This document shows positions 16,020 through 24,492 of a stretch of DNA of 64,000 nucleotides, one piece after another (the first letter of the stretch is position 1; the number at the start of each line of letters is the position of its first letter). The translations under genes were made by a program, and so were the position numbers. This stretch comes from Aliivibrio sp. 1S175 (GTDB taxonomy: Bacteria; Pseudomonadota; Gammaproteobacteria; Enterobacterales; Vibrionaceae): contig NZ_MAJS01000046.1 in NCBI RefSeq assembly GCF_001690985.1, forward strand, positions 62,001 through 126,000, read 5' to 3'. The notes under the pieces were generated by a model. That model ran no database searches and was not told the origin of the DNA. It worked only from the letters and a program-made list of their open reading frames with translations.

Positions 16020-16364
16020 ATGAAAATTTCTGTTGATGGTGGTTCTTTTAAAGTTTCTGTAGATACTGAGTACGAAGGTTTGGTGAGTGAAGCGACTCAC
16101 ATCTTCCATACTACGCGTGAAGAAGCTGGCTCAAACGACAGAGCAATCTTACGTTTTCTGCAAATTATTATTGAGCACCGTGAAGATAATGACGCCATTG
16201 GTTATGCATCAATGGGTCTATTAGGTTGGTATAACGAAGTAATTTATCCAGTAGAAGATAAAGATATCGTATTGAACTTACCTAAAATTTTACCGCATTT
16301 GTTAAATCCAGCGGGTGATCTTACGGCAACAAGTGAAACAGAAGGAAACACCTTTAAACACTGA
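16020..16364 (+). CDS. Conserved hypothetical protein
   Basis: A 114-residue soluble acidic protein with no signal peptide. Visible stretches are MKISVDGGSFKVSVDTEYEG, an arginine-rich HTTREEAGSNDRAILRFLQIIIEH helix, GYASMGLLGWYNEVIYPV and a serine/threonine-rich tail. I do not recognise a family. It is transcribed alone away from the DUF134 operon and followed by a strong terminator, which supports it as a real gene. Confidence 0.6.
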   Translation: MKISVDGGSFKVSVDTEYEGLVSEATHIFHTTREEAGSNDRAILRFLQIIIEHREDNDAIGYASMGLLGWYNEVIYPVEDKDIVLNLPKILPHLLNPAGDLTATSETEGNTFKH

Positions 16365-16390
16365 CCGATCACTATTTCTAGACAAAAAAT

Positions 16391-16426
16391 AAACGCCCTT
16401 AATGTGATGAAATTGGGGCGTTTTTT
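16391..16426 (+). terminator. Terminator after the 16020 gene
   Basis: AACGCCC pairs with GGGCGTT across an A/T-rich loop, and a run of T6 follows. Confidence 0.8.
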
Positions 16427-16532
16427 GTTGGTGGCACTTTTAATTATCTTAAATTAAGATAAATACGGACTACATCAATACCTCAAATAGCATTCACTTT
16501 ACACTGACGCAAAACCATTAATAATGTAACCC

Positions 16533-16808
16533 ATGAGCCAAGAAGACATTCAAAAAACGATAGCGAGTTTTACTTGCATAGAACAAGCGTTAGATCACTT
16601 TGACATTGGATTTGATAGTCGATTTATTGATGATAATCGTCTACAACTCATGAAACGGTTTAATGGGTATCTGCTGCTGACAAAACCAGACGATTGGTTT
16701 TCTGCTCGTCGTGCACTTAAAAATGCTTACTGCAAGGTACAACGGAGTTATTTAAGCAAACACTCTCGGTCTGCTTGTCGAGGTTGCACAACTTGTCAGC
16801 GTCGGTAG
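16533..16808 (+). CDS. NifW-like protein
   Basis: The 91-residue protein resembles the NifW (nitrogenase-stabilising) family: an acidic helix, then ALDHFDIGFDSRFIDDNRLQLMKRFNGYLLL, which mirrors the family's FFDV-(P/A)YDP-V-VNRLHILKRF-YL pattern, then DDWFSARRALKNAYCKVQRSYL. The tail CRGCTTCQRR adds a CxxC motif. No nitrogenase genes are in the window, so any role would be outside nitrogen fixation. Its last 92 bases overlap the convergent zinc-finger gene tail-to-tail, which is unusual; both frames appear genuine. Confidence 0.65.
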   Translation: MSQEDIQKTIASFTCIEQALDHFDIGFDSRFIDDNRLQLMKRFNGYLLLTKPDDWFSARRALKNAYCKVQRSYLSKHSRSACRGCTTCQRR

Positions 16809-18189
16809 ATGAAACATGCTTGTAATTAACAAAGCCCACTAAACTCTCAATGGATTTAAAGTCTATATTAAGTTTCAACAAGGCGTTTTTTCTTTTATCA
16901 CAATACATTACATTGTAGATATAAGTGAAAATGTGATGCCACTGCATATAAACTTTGTGCGAGAGCACTCTTTGTTTAGAGATAGGCAGCCATTGAGTGA
17001 AGTGCTGTTCAAAATCTGCGTGCCAATCAAGACGTATAGAATTTAAATTAGGATGCGGACCATTCGTGAGGTTACATAATGTAATATCCCAATGTTTGTT
17101 TTGGCATTGCTGCGTAAATTTTTCCCATGTCTCATTCCACCAGCCAATGTTTTTTCGGTTAATCTGATTGGAATAGTCAGGCGTTGATGGAGAAGCATAT
17201 AGATAATAAAGATCGCATTGATTTTGTTTAACTCGCTTTTCAAAATTAGTGATTGAAGATCCTCGTAAAAAGCTTTCATGCTCAAGTAATAATTGAAATT
17301 TTTTATTCTCGGATATAAGAGTATTTAACAGTAAGTAATGAGCATGAGCTACATATACAGGACGTAATATAACGCCTTCTTTAGTCTTAGTTTCAGACTG
17401 GTAAGCGTAAGCAATATCATCAAACTTATGTCGTGAAAATATTTTTTTATAAGTCATTTCGACAGATGAAAAAGAAGAGTGGCTTTCTTTATGTTTAGGT
17501 TCAACGTTATTTAATTGATATAGATCTTTACTGTGTGAGTTGTCTAATAATAAATTATCACTATTGAGAATTTGAAAACCGAGCTTACAATCCACTGTAC
17601 TTAATCCCCAACATTTTAATCCAGACTGTCGAGCGCTTCCTGAGCGTAGCATCACGGTATTTGTTTTTGTATGAAGTATAAGCGGGTTTTCTGTTTGGAC
17701 AATATCAGTAACTAACAACTGAGTGACGTGTTCTAGTAATTGAGATAGCTGTGTTAAGCGAGTATAAAAAACTTTACTGTTTAATCCTAAATGATGATGT
17801 AGTAATGATGGTGTCTTACCATTTGTGATTGCATCTAACATAGACTGAAGTTTTAGAGAGAGCGTAGCTGGATTTAATAAGCTAAATATATGCGCGCATT
17901 GGCAGCATCTTCGTCGCGGACTGCCTGATTTTGTTGTGCCATAAGCCTGTGTGCGAGTCTTTTTGGCACAGTTAGGGCAATAGGGGGCTTGTATTGCATT
18001 TTTACTTTGTGAGATTTGATTATAGAGTGTCAACATTGAATTATTATCAAGGACCGGGGTAAATGCCCCACACTCTAAGCACTGGTAAGAATCAAAACCA
18101 AGTTGATTATTGCGCTTATAAATTGACAAGTCAGGGTTAGCTAGATTAATGCAATCAAATGATTTACATCCATTAAACTCTGTTTTCAT
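16717..18189 (-). CDS. Zinc-ribbon/HTH protein with InsA-like N-terminus, hypothetical
   Basis: The 490-residue protein has two N-terminal zinc ribbons: CKSFDC...CLECG (about residues 8-41) and APYCPNCAKKTRTQAYGTTKSGSPRRRCCQC (about 68-98). The second resembles the IS1 InsA zinc finger. A helix-turn-helix-like LLHHHLGLNSKVFYTRL follows. The long C-terminal part includes CWGLSTVDCKLGFQIL and INRKNIGWWNETWEKF but no clear DDE triad that I can establish. It could be a domesticated transposase-like regulator. No inverted repeats flank it, so it is not called as an insertion sequence. Codon use is AT-rich like its neighbours. Confidence 0.6.
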   Translation of the reverse strand: MKTEFNGCKSFDCINLANPDLSIYKRNNQLGFDSYQCLECGAFTPVLDNNSMLTLYNQISQSKNAIQAPYCPNCAKKTRTQAYGTTKSGSPRRRCCQCAHIFSLLNPATLSLKLQSMLDAITNGKTPSLLHHHLGLNSKVFYTRLTQLSQLLEHVTQLLVTDIVQTENPLILHTKTNTVMLRSGSARQSGLKCWGLSTVDCKLGFQILNSDNLLLDNSHSKDLYQLNNVEPKHKESHSSFSSVEMTYKKIFSRHKFDDIAYAYQSETKTKEGVILRPVYVAHAHYLLLNTLISENKKFQLLLEHESFLRGSSITNFEKRVKQNQCDLYYLYASPSTPDYSNQINRKNIGWWNETWEKFTQQCQNKHWDITLCNLTNGPHPNLNSIRLDWHADFEQHFTQWLPISKQRVLSHKVYMQWHHIFTYIYNVMYCDKRKNALLKLNIDFKSIESLVGFVNYKHVSSTDADKLCNLDKQTESVCLNNSVVPCSKHF

Positions 18190-18222
18190 TGTTTAATTAT
18201 CCAACTAACCACTGAGAATTAA

Positions 18223-19788
18223 TTACCTATTTATGGTGACATCAACTTGTCGACCAAGCTTTGGTACGATGATTTTCTTATGCTGTTTAAAGCCATCAAT
18301 TAGTACTTGAGTCACCGAATCACCTTGAGACAGTTCAGTACCTTTATTAAATACAGTATAACCATCTCCGCCACTTGCTGCATATGAATAAGTTGCTACA
18401 GTATATTTCTGAGTATTAGAAACCGGCTTACCATTGATGTTAAGGCTAATTAAACGATTATATTCTGGTTTTGAACTGTCATAATGTGCAGTTATCCCCG
18501 AGAATTGAGCGAGACCATAAGGAAGAGTATAGCTGTACTCAAGTAACTCCTTAACATCTTTTCCGGTTAGCTCTACGACGGTTAATTTGTCAGTAAACGG
18601 GAATAGATTCATTACATTTTCACGGGTAACGTCGCCTTCGTTTAAATCAACTCGAATACTACCAGAGCTAAGCATTGCGATGTCAGCATTTACATTTTGG
18701 CGCATTAAGTCTGCTGCTAGATTTCCAATGTTTGATTCTCGGTAGTAACGACGGAAGGCAGGAGCATCAATTGTCGCTAATTTATCTTCTAGACTTGGAT
18801 TATCAGTACGAACCTTTTGAATTAATTTGTAGGTTTCTTCATCACGTTTTAGGTTGTTTGAATCAACAGGGATTAGTTTTCCACCAAGAAATGTAACGTC
18901 ATGCTTTTCAGTATCGACAGTAAATTTAGTGTAACCAAGGTGCATGCCTTGTCCAAAAGTTAGGCCAATAACCGTACCTGTATCAGGATGAACAACCGGT
19001 TCATTTAAGCCATTATCTGAATGACCTCCAAAAATTACATCAACGCCTTTCAGTTTTCCAGCCATTGCGAAATCTTCGTCAAACCCACGTTGCACTTCAG
19101 CGTCAGCTTCTTTATCTGTTTGCATTGGCGCTGTTTTATTTTGGTGGGTAAGAATAACAATCATGTCAACGTCGTCACGTATCTTATCAGCCCATAATTG
19201 TGCCGTTTCTGTTGGATCTTTTATGCTTAACCCTTTACGGTTTCCCTTCCACATGGTGTTGTAAAACGCATCAATACCCATGACACCAATAACACCGATT
19301 TTGACGCCATCACGTTCAATAATGGTGTATGGTTTGGCAAGCAGTTCATTAGAAGATTCATGGTAAATGTTGGCGTTTAGAACTGGGAAGTTTGCTCGTG
19401 GCATCGTTTTTACTAGAGATTCCCAACCATATTCAAATTCATGATTACCTAGAGTAATTACGTCATATCCCATTGAGTTGTAAAGGTCAAAAGGAAGGGC
19501 GCCTTTAGTTTTTTTAGATAAAGCACCAGTATAAATGTCACCTGCATCAAGTAAAAAACTTGTACCTTCTTCGCTTCTAATATTTTTAATTAACGTTGCG
19601 ATATAAGGAATACCGCCCATCATTTCAATATCATCTCGCCAGAAAGCTTCAACAGGTTCATAAACGCTTTCAATGTCATTGGTATGCAATAAGGTAACTT
19701 CTTTTATTTCTGCCCATGCAGGAAGAGATGTCGCTGCGCTGATTAGGGATAAAGAAAGGAAAAGAGGTTTCATTTTATATGATTTCAT
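18223..19788 (-). CDS. Secreted 5'-nucleotidase/UshA-family metallophosphatase, variant metal site
   Basis: The 521-residue protein has a signal peptide ending PAWA, an N-terminal metallophosphatase domain (about 26-340: TNDIES, DAGDIYTG, GNHEFEYGWESL, VILTHQNKT, VIFGGHSDNG) and a C-terminal 5'-nucleotidase domain (about 350-515: ESNIGNLAADLMRQ, MLSSGSIR, FPFTDKLTVVELTG, YSYAASGGDGYTVF). It should hydrolyse nucleotides or related phosphoesters in the periplasm. The first metal motif is NDIES instead of the usual NDxH, and GGHSD replaces GGHSQ/GGHTH, so it belongs to a divergent branch. A CRP-like site lies about 65 bases upstream. Confidence 0.85.
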   Translation of the reverse strand: MKSYKMKPLFLSLSLISAATSLPAWAEIKEVTLLHTNDIESVYEPVEAFWRDDIEMMGGIPYIATLIKNIRSEEGTSFLLDAGDIYTGALSKKTKGALPFDLYNSMGYDVITLGNHEFEYGWESLVKTMPRANFPVLNANIYHESSNELLAKPYTIIERDGVKIGVIGVMGIDAFYNTMWKGNRKGLSIKDPTETAQLWADKIRDDVDMIVILTHQNKTAPMQTDKEADAEVQRGFDEDFAMAGKLKGVDVIFGGHSDNGLNEPVVHPDTGTVIGLTFGQGMHLGYTKFTVDTEKHDVTFLGGKLIPVDSNNLKRDEETYKLIQKVRTDNPSLEDKLATIDAPAFRRYYRESNIGNLAADLMRQNVNADIAMLSSGSIRVDLNEGDVTRENVMNLFPFTDKLTVVELTGKDVKELLEYSYTLPYGLAQFSGITAHYDSSKPEYNRLISLNINGKPVSNTQKYTVATYSYAASGGDGYTVFNKGTELSQGDSVTQVLIDGFKQHKKIIVPKLGRQVDVTINR

Positions 19789-19852
19789 TACGGTCTCATT
19801 CTGTAGAAGTAAGGTTAACGGTTGCTATTCTACGAATCACGGCAAATGTAAG

Positions 19853-19868
19853 CGTGATGTTAATCACA
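19853..19868. promoter_or_regulatory. Probable CRP site upstream of the 5'-nucleotidase gene
   Basis: CGTGATGTTAATCACA matches TGTGA-N6-TCACA in 9 of 10 positions and is flanked by AAG on the left and TTT on the right. It lies 65 bases before the start codon of the minus-strand gene, a suitable place for activation. Confidence 0.65.
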
Positions 19869-19930
19869 TTTGATAAATCAATCAATAGTTCGGTTTGCAG
19901 GTTTTACCATTTGAGTTGGTTGTTGATATA

Positions 19931-19963
19931 AAAAGCCCTCAATGATCAACATTGGGGGCTTTT
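19931..19963 (-). terminator. Terminator of arylsulfatase gene 1
   Basis: On the minus strand, AAAAGCCCCCAATG pairs with CATTGAGGGCTTTT around a short loop, followed by T residues. It lies just after the arylsulfatase stop codon at 19987. Confidence 0.8.
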
Positions 19964-19986
19964 GGTTTATTAGCTTTAAAAATAAA

Positions 19987-21558
19987 TTACTTAACGTTTA
20001 AGTTATTCATCTGTTGCTGTAGTTTATCTAACTGTTGCATCTTTCCTTGTAACTGAAGCGATTGAGAACTGATTGCAGCAGGGTTCATTAATTGACCTGA
20101 TTGCATTGGATAATCAGGTAGTGTGCTAAAGAACTCACCTAGTACGTCTTGCATCGGCACAAATAACCACATGTTATCAGCCATCCAACGCATATACATA
20201 CCTGATTCATGTGGTGCTTTTTCAAATGGGTCAGCACGTAGGTGAATGATTTGAGGCCAGTTTGGTTCTAGACGAACGGCATTTGAAATATTACCTTCCA
20301 TTACAGCAAAGTTAAGTTTCCAATCCTTCCAGCGTACCGCATTCAGCTCACCATTTGCAGTGAAGTAGAGTAGGGATTCGCGAGGGCCTTTATCTGTTTT
20401 GCCTTCAAAGTACGGCTTGAAATCGTAACCATCAATATGAACTTTGAACTCTTTGCCGTTGGCTTTGTAGCCTTTAGCTAGCTTCTCTTTCACATTAGGA
20501 ACGCCAGCGGCATCAAGTAAGGTTGGAAGCCAATCTTGGTGTGCCATCATTTCATTGATTTTAGTGCCCGGTTCGATAGTTCCCGGCCAACGAACAAGTT
20601 GTGGAACACGCATACCGCCTTCCCATGTCGTGCCTTTTTCGCCATAGAATGGGGTTGCACCGCCATCAGGCCATGTCGCTGTTTCTGCACCGTTATCGGT
20701 TGAATAAATAACAATGGTGTTATCTGCCACGCCTAAATCGTCTAGCTTATCCAGAAGGATACCAACTTGATCATCGTGTTCCATCATGCCATCAGCATAA
20801 ATACTTACGCCAGATACGCCTTGGTATTTCTCTTGTAGACGAGTCCAAACGTGCATACGCGTCGTATTGTGCCAGATGAAGAAAGGTTTATCGGCTTTAA
20901 CTGCTTTTTCCATAAACGCGAGTGAAGTGTCTAGGAATTCTTCATCCGCATGTTCCATACGTTTACGCGTCATTGGGCCGGTATCTTCGATCTTACCGTC
21001 AGCAAACGACTTAATCACACCGCGAGGACCGTAATTTTTACGGAATTCAGGGTCTTTAGGGTAGTAATACGTTTCTGGTTCTTCTTCCGCATTTAAGTGA
21101 TAAAGATTTCCGAAAAACTCATCAAAACCGTGGTTAGTTGGTAGGTGTTTATCTTGATCACCAAGATGGTTTTTACCAAACTGAGCAGTCATGTAACCCT
21201 GTTCTTTTAATAGATCTGCAATAGTAGGAGCCCAATCTGGAATCCCATGATCAGAGCCTGGCATACCAATTGTCAACAGACCGGTACGGAAAGGTTCTTG
21301 GCCTGTAATGAAAGCGGCACGCCCAGCGGTACAAGATTGTTGTCCATAGTGGTCGGTAAAGAGTGCGCCTTCGTTAGCAATACGATCAATGTTTGGTGTG
21401 TCGTAGCCCATCATGCCTTGGTTGTAAGCACTGATGTTCCAGTAACCCACATCATCACCAAAAATAGCTAGAATGTTTGGCTGAGCTGCGGCCATTGCCG
21501 CACCAGAGGTAGCCAGTAAACCAACGCCAACAGCGATTTTATTTAAATTATGTCCCAT
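19987..21558 (-). CDS. Arylsulfatase 1, Cys-type, secreted
   Basis: The 523-residue sulfatase starts at the ATG at 21558, six bases after GGAG (a TTG at 21570 is in frame but has no site of its own). A signal peptide ends AMAAA. Metal-binding IFGDD (about 32-36) and the modification motif SCTAGRAAFITG follow, with Cys76 to be converted to formylglycine. Other core elements are FGKNHLGD, HNTTRMHVWTR, IVIYSTDNGAE and FYGEKGTTWEGGMRVP. It cleaves sulfate esters in the periplasm or outside the cell. It is one of three paralogues here and carries a unique glutamine-rich C-terminal tail (LQGKMQQLDKLQQQ). Confidence 0.92.
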   Translation of the reverse strand: MGHNLNKIAVGVGLLATSGAAMAAAQPNILAIFGDDVGYWNISAYNQGMMGYDTPNIDRIANEGALFTDHYGQQSCTAGRAAFITGQEPFRTGLLTIGMPGSDHGIPDWAPTIADLLKEQGYMTAQFGKNHLGDQDKHLPTNHGFDEFFGNLYHLNAEEEPETYYYPKDPEFRKNYGPRGVIKSFADGKIEDTGPMTRKRMEHADEEFLDTSLAFMEKAVKADKPFFIWHNTTRMHVWTRLQEKYQGVSGVSIYADGMMEHDDQVGILLDKLDDLGVADNTIVIYSTDNGAETATWPDGGATPFYGEKGTTWEGGMRVPQLVRWPGTIEPGTKINEMMAHQDWLPTLLDAAGVPNVKEKLAKGYKANGKEFKVHIDGYDFKPYFEGKTDKGPRESLLYFTANGELNAVRWKDWKLNFAVMEGNISNAVRLEPNWPQIIHLRADPFEKAPHESGMYMRWMADNMWLFVPMQDVLGEFFSTLPDYPMQSGQLMNPAAISSQSLQLQGKMQQLDKLQQQMNNLNVK

Positions 21559-21632
21559 AAAGAACTCCAATTAGTTGCGATTAATTATCTGTACTCTAAA
21601 TGAGAAATAATAACTCGTCGCTTTATAGGCGT

Positions 21633-21649
21633 TATAACCAAAGGTTATA
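21633..21649. repeat. Short inverted repeat upstream of arylsulfatase 1
   Basis: TATAACC and GGTTATA flank three A residues, about 75 bases upstream of the arylsulfatase 1 start codon. It is a possible regulator site; no factor can be assigned. Confidence 0.35.
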
Positions 21650-21728
21650 TTTTAACTTAAATTATTGATTATAAATAAATTGTGTGTGTATTTGTATTAT
21701 CTTGATTTAAGAGAGAATGAGATCTTTA

Positions 21729-22634
21729 TCAAAGAGTTTTAATTGGTAACTCTTTAAAAATAGTAGAATATCTGCTGGCATAGCGAGACCATCGGTAAAC
21801 ATCACTCGCAATAGCTGCATCAAATACGGTGATAATTTCTGGTTGCTTTAAAGCACGCCGAAACGCAAAGAGTTTACTTATTTTTTCAAATTCTTTTGGG
21901 GTGAAGCCTGTGATGTATTTAAATGCATTTCGAATGGTTTTTTCAGATATATTCTGCTGCTTGGAGAGAAGTTTGATCGCCTCGGTAGAAGACATTTCCA
22001 TCATAAAATTAATACACTTTGGAATAAAATCTTTTCTTGATAACTTACTTCTACCGGTTGGCGCTTCTTGGCGCATAGGGGTCGGGTGAAATGCGAGTAA
22101 TTCTACAATCCGAATGAGTAATATAGCACCAATGTTTACGGTATTATCAGGAAAGGATTTAGCCGCTTTTTGGGTGATTTCTCTTAATTCTTGAGCATAA
22201 TTTACATCGATACTTACTGGTACCATGCTATGGCAAAGTTGGTTGAATTTTTTGTTGTTGCTTTTTATATCACACACTAAAATTGGTGAATTGGCAGGGA
22301 TCTGAAAACAAAAAGGTAATTGGCTTTGCTCTGAGATTAAAGCGAATTGATTATTTTTACACTCAATGCCATTCAAGCGCAAACCACCGCTGTTAACATC
22401 TAATAGTAATAACGTTTTTGAATGGGGTGATAATGGTAAGTGAAAACTAAATAAAATGATTGGATCTGGACTTTCGAATAAATAAAAATTAACGTTATCT
22501 CGTTCTAGATATTGAAAGGTAAAGTTTGCAGTATCAAGCGTAGAGGAGAAATTGGGGATTAATGCTTGCCCATTAAATAATTCCCACAGTTTTTCGCTAA
22601 ATTCATCGAATGTGAAGTGATTTAGATTTGTCAT
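21729..22634 (-). CDS. AraC-family transcriptional regulator
   Basis: The 301-residue regulator has a divergent N-terminal sensing domain (residues 1-190, cupin-like strands such as KTLLLLDVNSGGLRLNGIECKNNQFALISEQ) and a C-terminal AraC/XylS DNA-binding domain: FMMEMSSTEAIKLLSKQQNISEKTIRNAFKYITGFTPKEFEKISKLFAFRRAL. It is encoded between two arylsulfatase genes on the same strand. It is therefore the likely local activator of the sulfatase genes, with a sulfated compound or its product as inducer. Direct repeats suited to AraC binding lie upstream of arylsulfatase 3. Confidence 0.85.
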   Translation of the reverse strand: MTNLNHFTFDEFSEKLWELFNGQALIPNFSSTLDTANFTFQYLERDNVNFYLFESPDPIILFSFHLPLSPHSKTLLLLDVNSGGLRLNGIECKNNQFALISEQSQLPFCFQIPANSPILVCDIKSNNKKFNQLCHSMVPVSIDVNYAQELREITQKAAKSFPDNTVNIGAILLIRIVELLAFHPTPMRQEAPTGRSKLSRKDFIPKCINFMMEMSSTEAIKLLSKQQNISEKTIRNAFKYITGFTPKEFEKISKLFAFRRALKQPEIITVFDAAIASDVYRWSRYASRYSTIFKELPIKTL

Positions 22635-22659
22635 TATTTACCTTTAAAGCTAATTCAAT

Positions 22660-22693
22660 CATAAACAGAGCCCAGAATGAGCCCTGTTTATTT
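22660..22693 (-). terminator. Terminator of arylsulfatase gene 2
   Basis: ATAAACAG(A/G)G arms with one mismatch form a stem directly after the arylsulfatase 2 stop, ahead of the AraC gene start. It is a moderate hairpin with a weak T-run. Confidence 0.5.
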
Positions 22694-22702
22694 AGGTGTT
22701 AC

Positions 22703-24253
22703 TTATTTACCCGCGTTGGATATTTTTTCCATATTCATCATTTGATTCATTACTTTATCAACTGAGAAACTAGGGATTTCTTGACGTGGAGGGAACTCTT
22801 TGAAGCTCTGAAGCATTTTGGCAACTTTAGCCTGCGCAGGAACAAATAAGAACACATGGTCAAATGCCCATTCATCATAACCAAACCCTTGATCTGCTTT
22901 TTCATATGGGTCAACTTGTAGATCGAAAATCATTGGCATACGTAACGTAGTAAGTTCACGAGTCCATACTTCCCAACCTTGGTGCTCTTGTATCTTAAAG
23001 TGTAGCTTCCAGCGACCATCACGCATTGCAAGTAGATCACCATCATCCGACCAATAGAAGAACTCTTTACGTGCACTTTCTTTTGATTTTCCTGTTAGGT
23101 AATTGACTTGGTTATAACCGTCTAGGTGATTTTTGTAAGTCACACCATTATCGGCTTTGTAGCCTGTTAATAATTCTTTCTTAATCTCTTTATTACCAGC
23201 GATAGCAGCTAGGGTAGGTAGCCAATCTTCACCTGCAAACATTCCGTTAAGTTTTGTGCCGGGTTTTATATGTCCAGGCCACTTCACAACAGCTGGAACT
23301 CGGAATCCGCCTTCCCACCCAGTGTTTTTTTCTCCTCGGAATGGGCTGAAAGCGGCATCAGGCCAAGTGGCATTCATTGGACCATTATCGGTGGTATAAA
23401 TAATTATAGTGTTATCATTAATACCAAGATCATCGACCTTATCTAATAATTTACCGATGATATTGTCATGCTCAACCATGCCATCTGCGTAATCTCCAAG
23501 GCCTGTTTTTCCTGAGTTTTCGGCTTTTATGTGTGTTCGTGCGTGCATTCGTGTGGTGTTATACCATGTAAAAAATGGCTTATCGGCTTTTACTGCTTTC
23601 GTCATGAAGTTGACGGCTGCATCTAATGTTTCTTCATCAACGGTTTCCATACGCTTACGTGTTAGAGGGCCTGTGTCTTCAATTTTTCCGTCAGCGTATG
23701 AGTGAATAACGCCACGGGGCCCAAAGTCTTTACGGAAGTTCGGATCTTTTGGATAATCAGGATTTTCTGGTTCTTCTTCTGCATTTAAGTGATAAAGATT
23801 ACCGAAAAATTCGTCAAAACCGTGGTTGGTTGGCAACATATCATCATTGTCACCAAGATGATTTTTACCAAATTGCCCTGTGGAATAACCTAAATCTTTT
23901 AAGGTTTGAGCAAGGGTAATATCTTCTGCTTGTAGACCTTGTTTTGCACCCGGCATACCGACTTTAGTTAACCCTGTTCGGATCGGCATTTGTCCAGTAA
24001 TGAATGCCGATCGCCCAGCCGTACAAGACTGCTGACCATAATAGGAGGTAAATAGAGCGCCGTCGTTTGCAATACTATCAATATTCGGAGTTTGATAGCC
24101 TAGCATGCCTTGGTTGTAAGCTGAGATATTTCCGTAACCAACGTCATCTCCAAAAATAACGAGAATATTAGGTTGCGCTGCTGCATAGGCAACATGCATT
24201 CCTGAAATGACTATTCCAGTAGCAATAGCGGTTTTCTTTAGTATTTTATTCAT
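22703..24253 (-). CDS. Arylsulfatase 2, Cys-type, secreted
   Basis: The 516-residue protein has a signal peptide ending AYAAA, metal-binding IFGDD, and the motif QSCTAGRSAFITG with Cys77 as the formylglycine precursor. The FGKNHLGD, YNTTRMHARTH, IIIYTTDNGPMNATWPDA and FRGEKNTGWEGGFRVP blocks are shared with its neighbours. The C-terminus has the FPPRQEIPSFSVDKVMNQM ending also seen in arylsulfatase 3. It is divergent from arylsulfatase 3 with 239 bases between starts, so the two probably share control. Substrate unknown. Confidence 0.92.
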   Translation of the reverse strand: MNKILKKTAIATGIVISGMHVAYAAAQPNILVIFGDDVGYGNISAYNQGMLGYQTPNIDSIANDGALFTSYYGQQSCTAGRSAFITGQMPIRTGLTKVGMPGAKQGLQAEDITLAQTLKDLGYSTGQFGKNHLGDNDDMLPTNHGFDEFFGNLYHLNAEEEPENPDYPKDPNFRKDFGPRGVIHSYADGKIEDTGPLTRKRMETVDEETLDAAVNFMTKAVKADKPFFTWYNTTRMHARTHIKAENSGKTGLGDYADGMVEHDNIIGKLLDKVDDLGINDNTIIIYTTDNGPMNATWPDAAFSPFRGEKNTGWEGGFRVPAVVKWPGHIKPGTKLNGMFAGEDWLPTLAAIAGNKEIKKELLTGYKADNGVTYKNHLDGYNQVNYLTGKSKESARKEFFYWSDDGDLLAMRDGRWKLHFKIQEHQGWEVWTRELTTLRMPMIFDLQVDPYEKADQGFGYDEWAFDHVFLFVPAQAKVAKMLQSFKEFPPRQEIPSFSVDKVMNQMMNMEKISNAGK

Positions 24254-24406
24254 AAATTTTTCCTAAAAGAATGTATCTATATATCGTGGTTTTCGATTAG
24301 AAGAATATTTGAAAGAAACCCTTATCATCCTGTAAAAACGGAAATAACGCTGTATTGGAATTGGTTATGTTGCTCATATCTGAAAGTTATAGTTAGTATT
24401 GTAAAT

Positions 24407-24437
24407 AAAATGTTTATTATTTGGTTGAAAATGTTTA
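24407..24437. promoter_or_regulatory. Direct repeats between divergent arylsulfatase genes
   Basis: AAAATGTTTA occurs at 24407-24416 and again at 24428-24437, 21 bases apart (two helical turns) on the same face. This is the usual spacing of AraC-family half-sites. They lie 56-86 bases upstream of the arylsulfatase 3 start. Confidence 0.45.
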
Positions 24438-24492
24438 CTTTGTAAGCTATACATTAATCGATACTCTTTTATTAATGGAAACAGGAGTTTAT

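Noticed and set aside
16717-18189. IS1-like insertion sequence
   Set aside because: Only the zinc finger is similar; no InsB frame, terminal repeats or target duplication seen.
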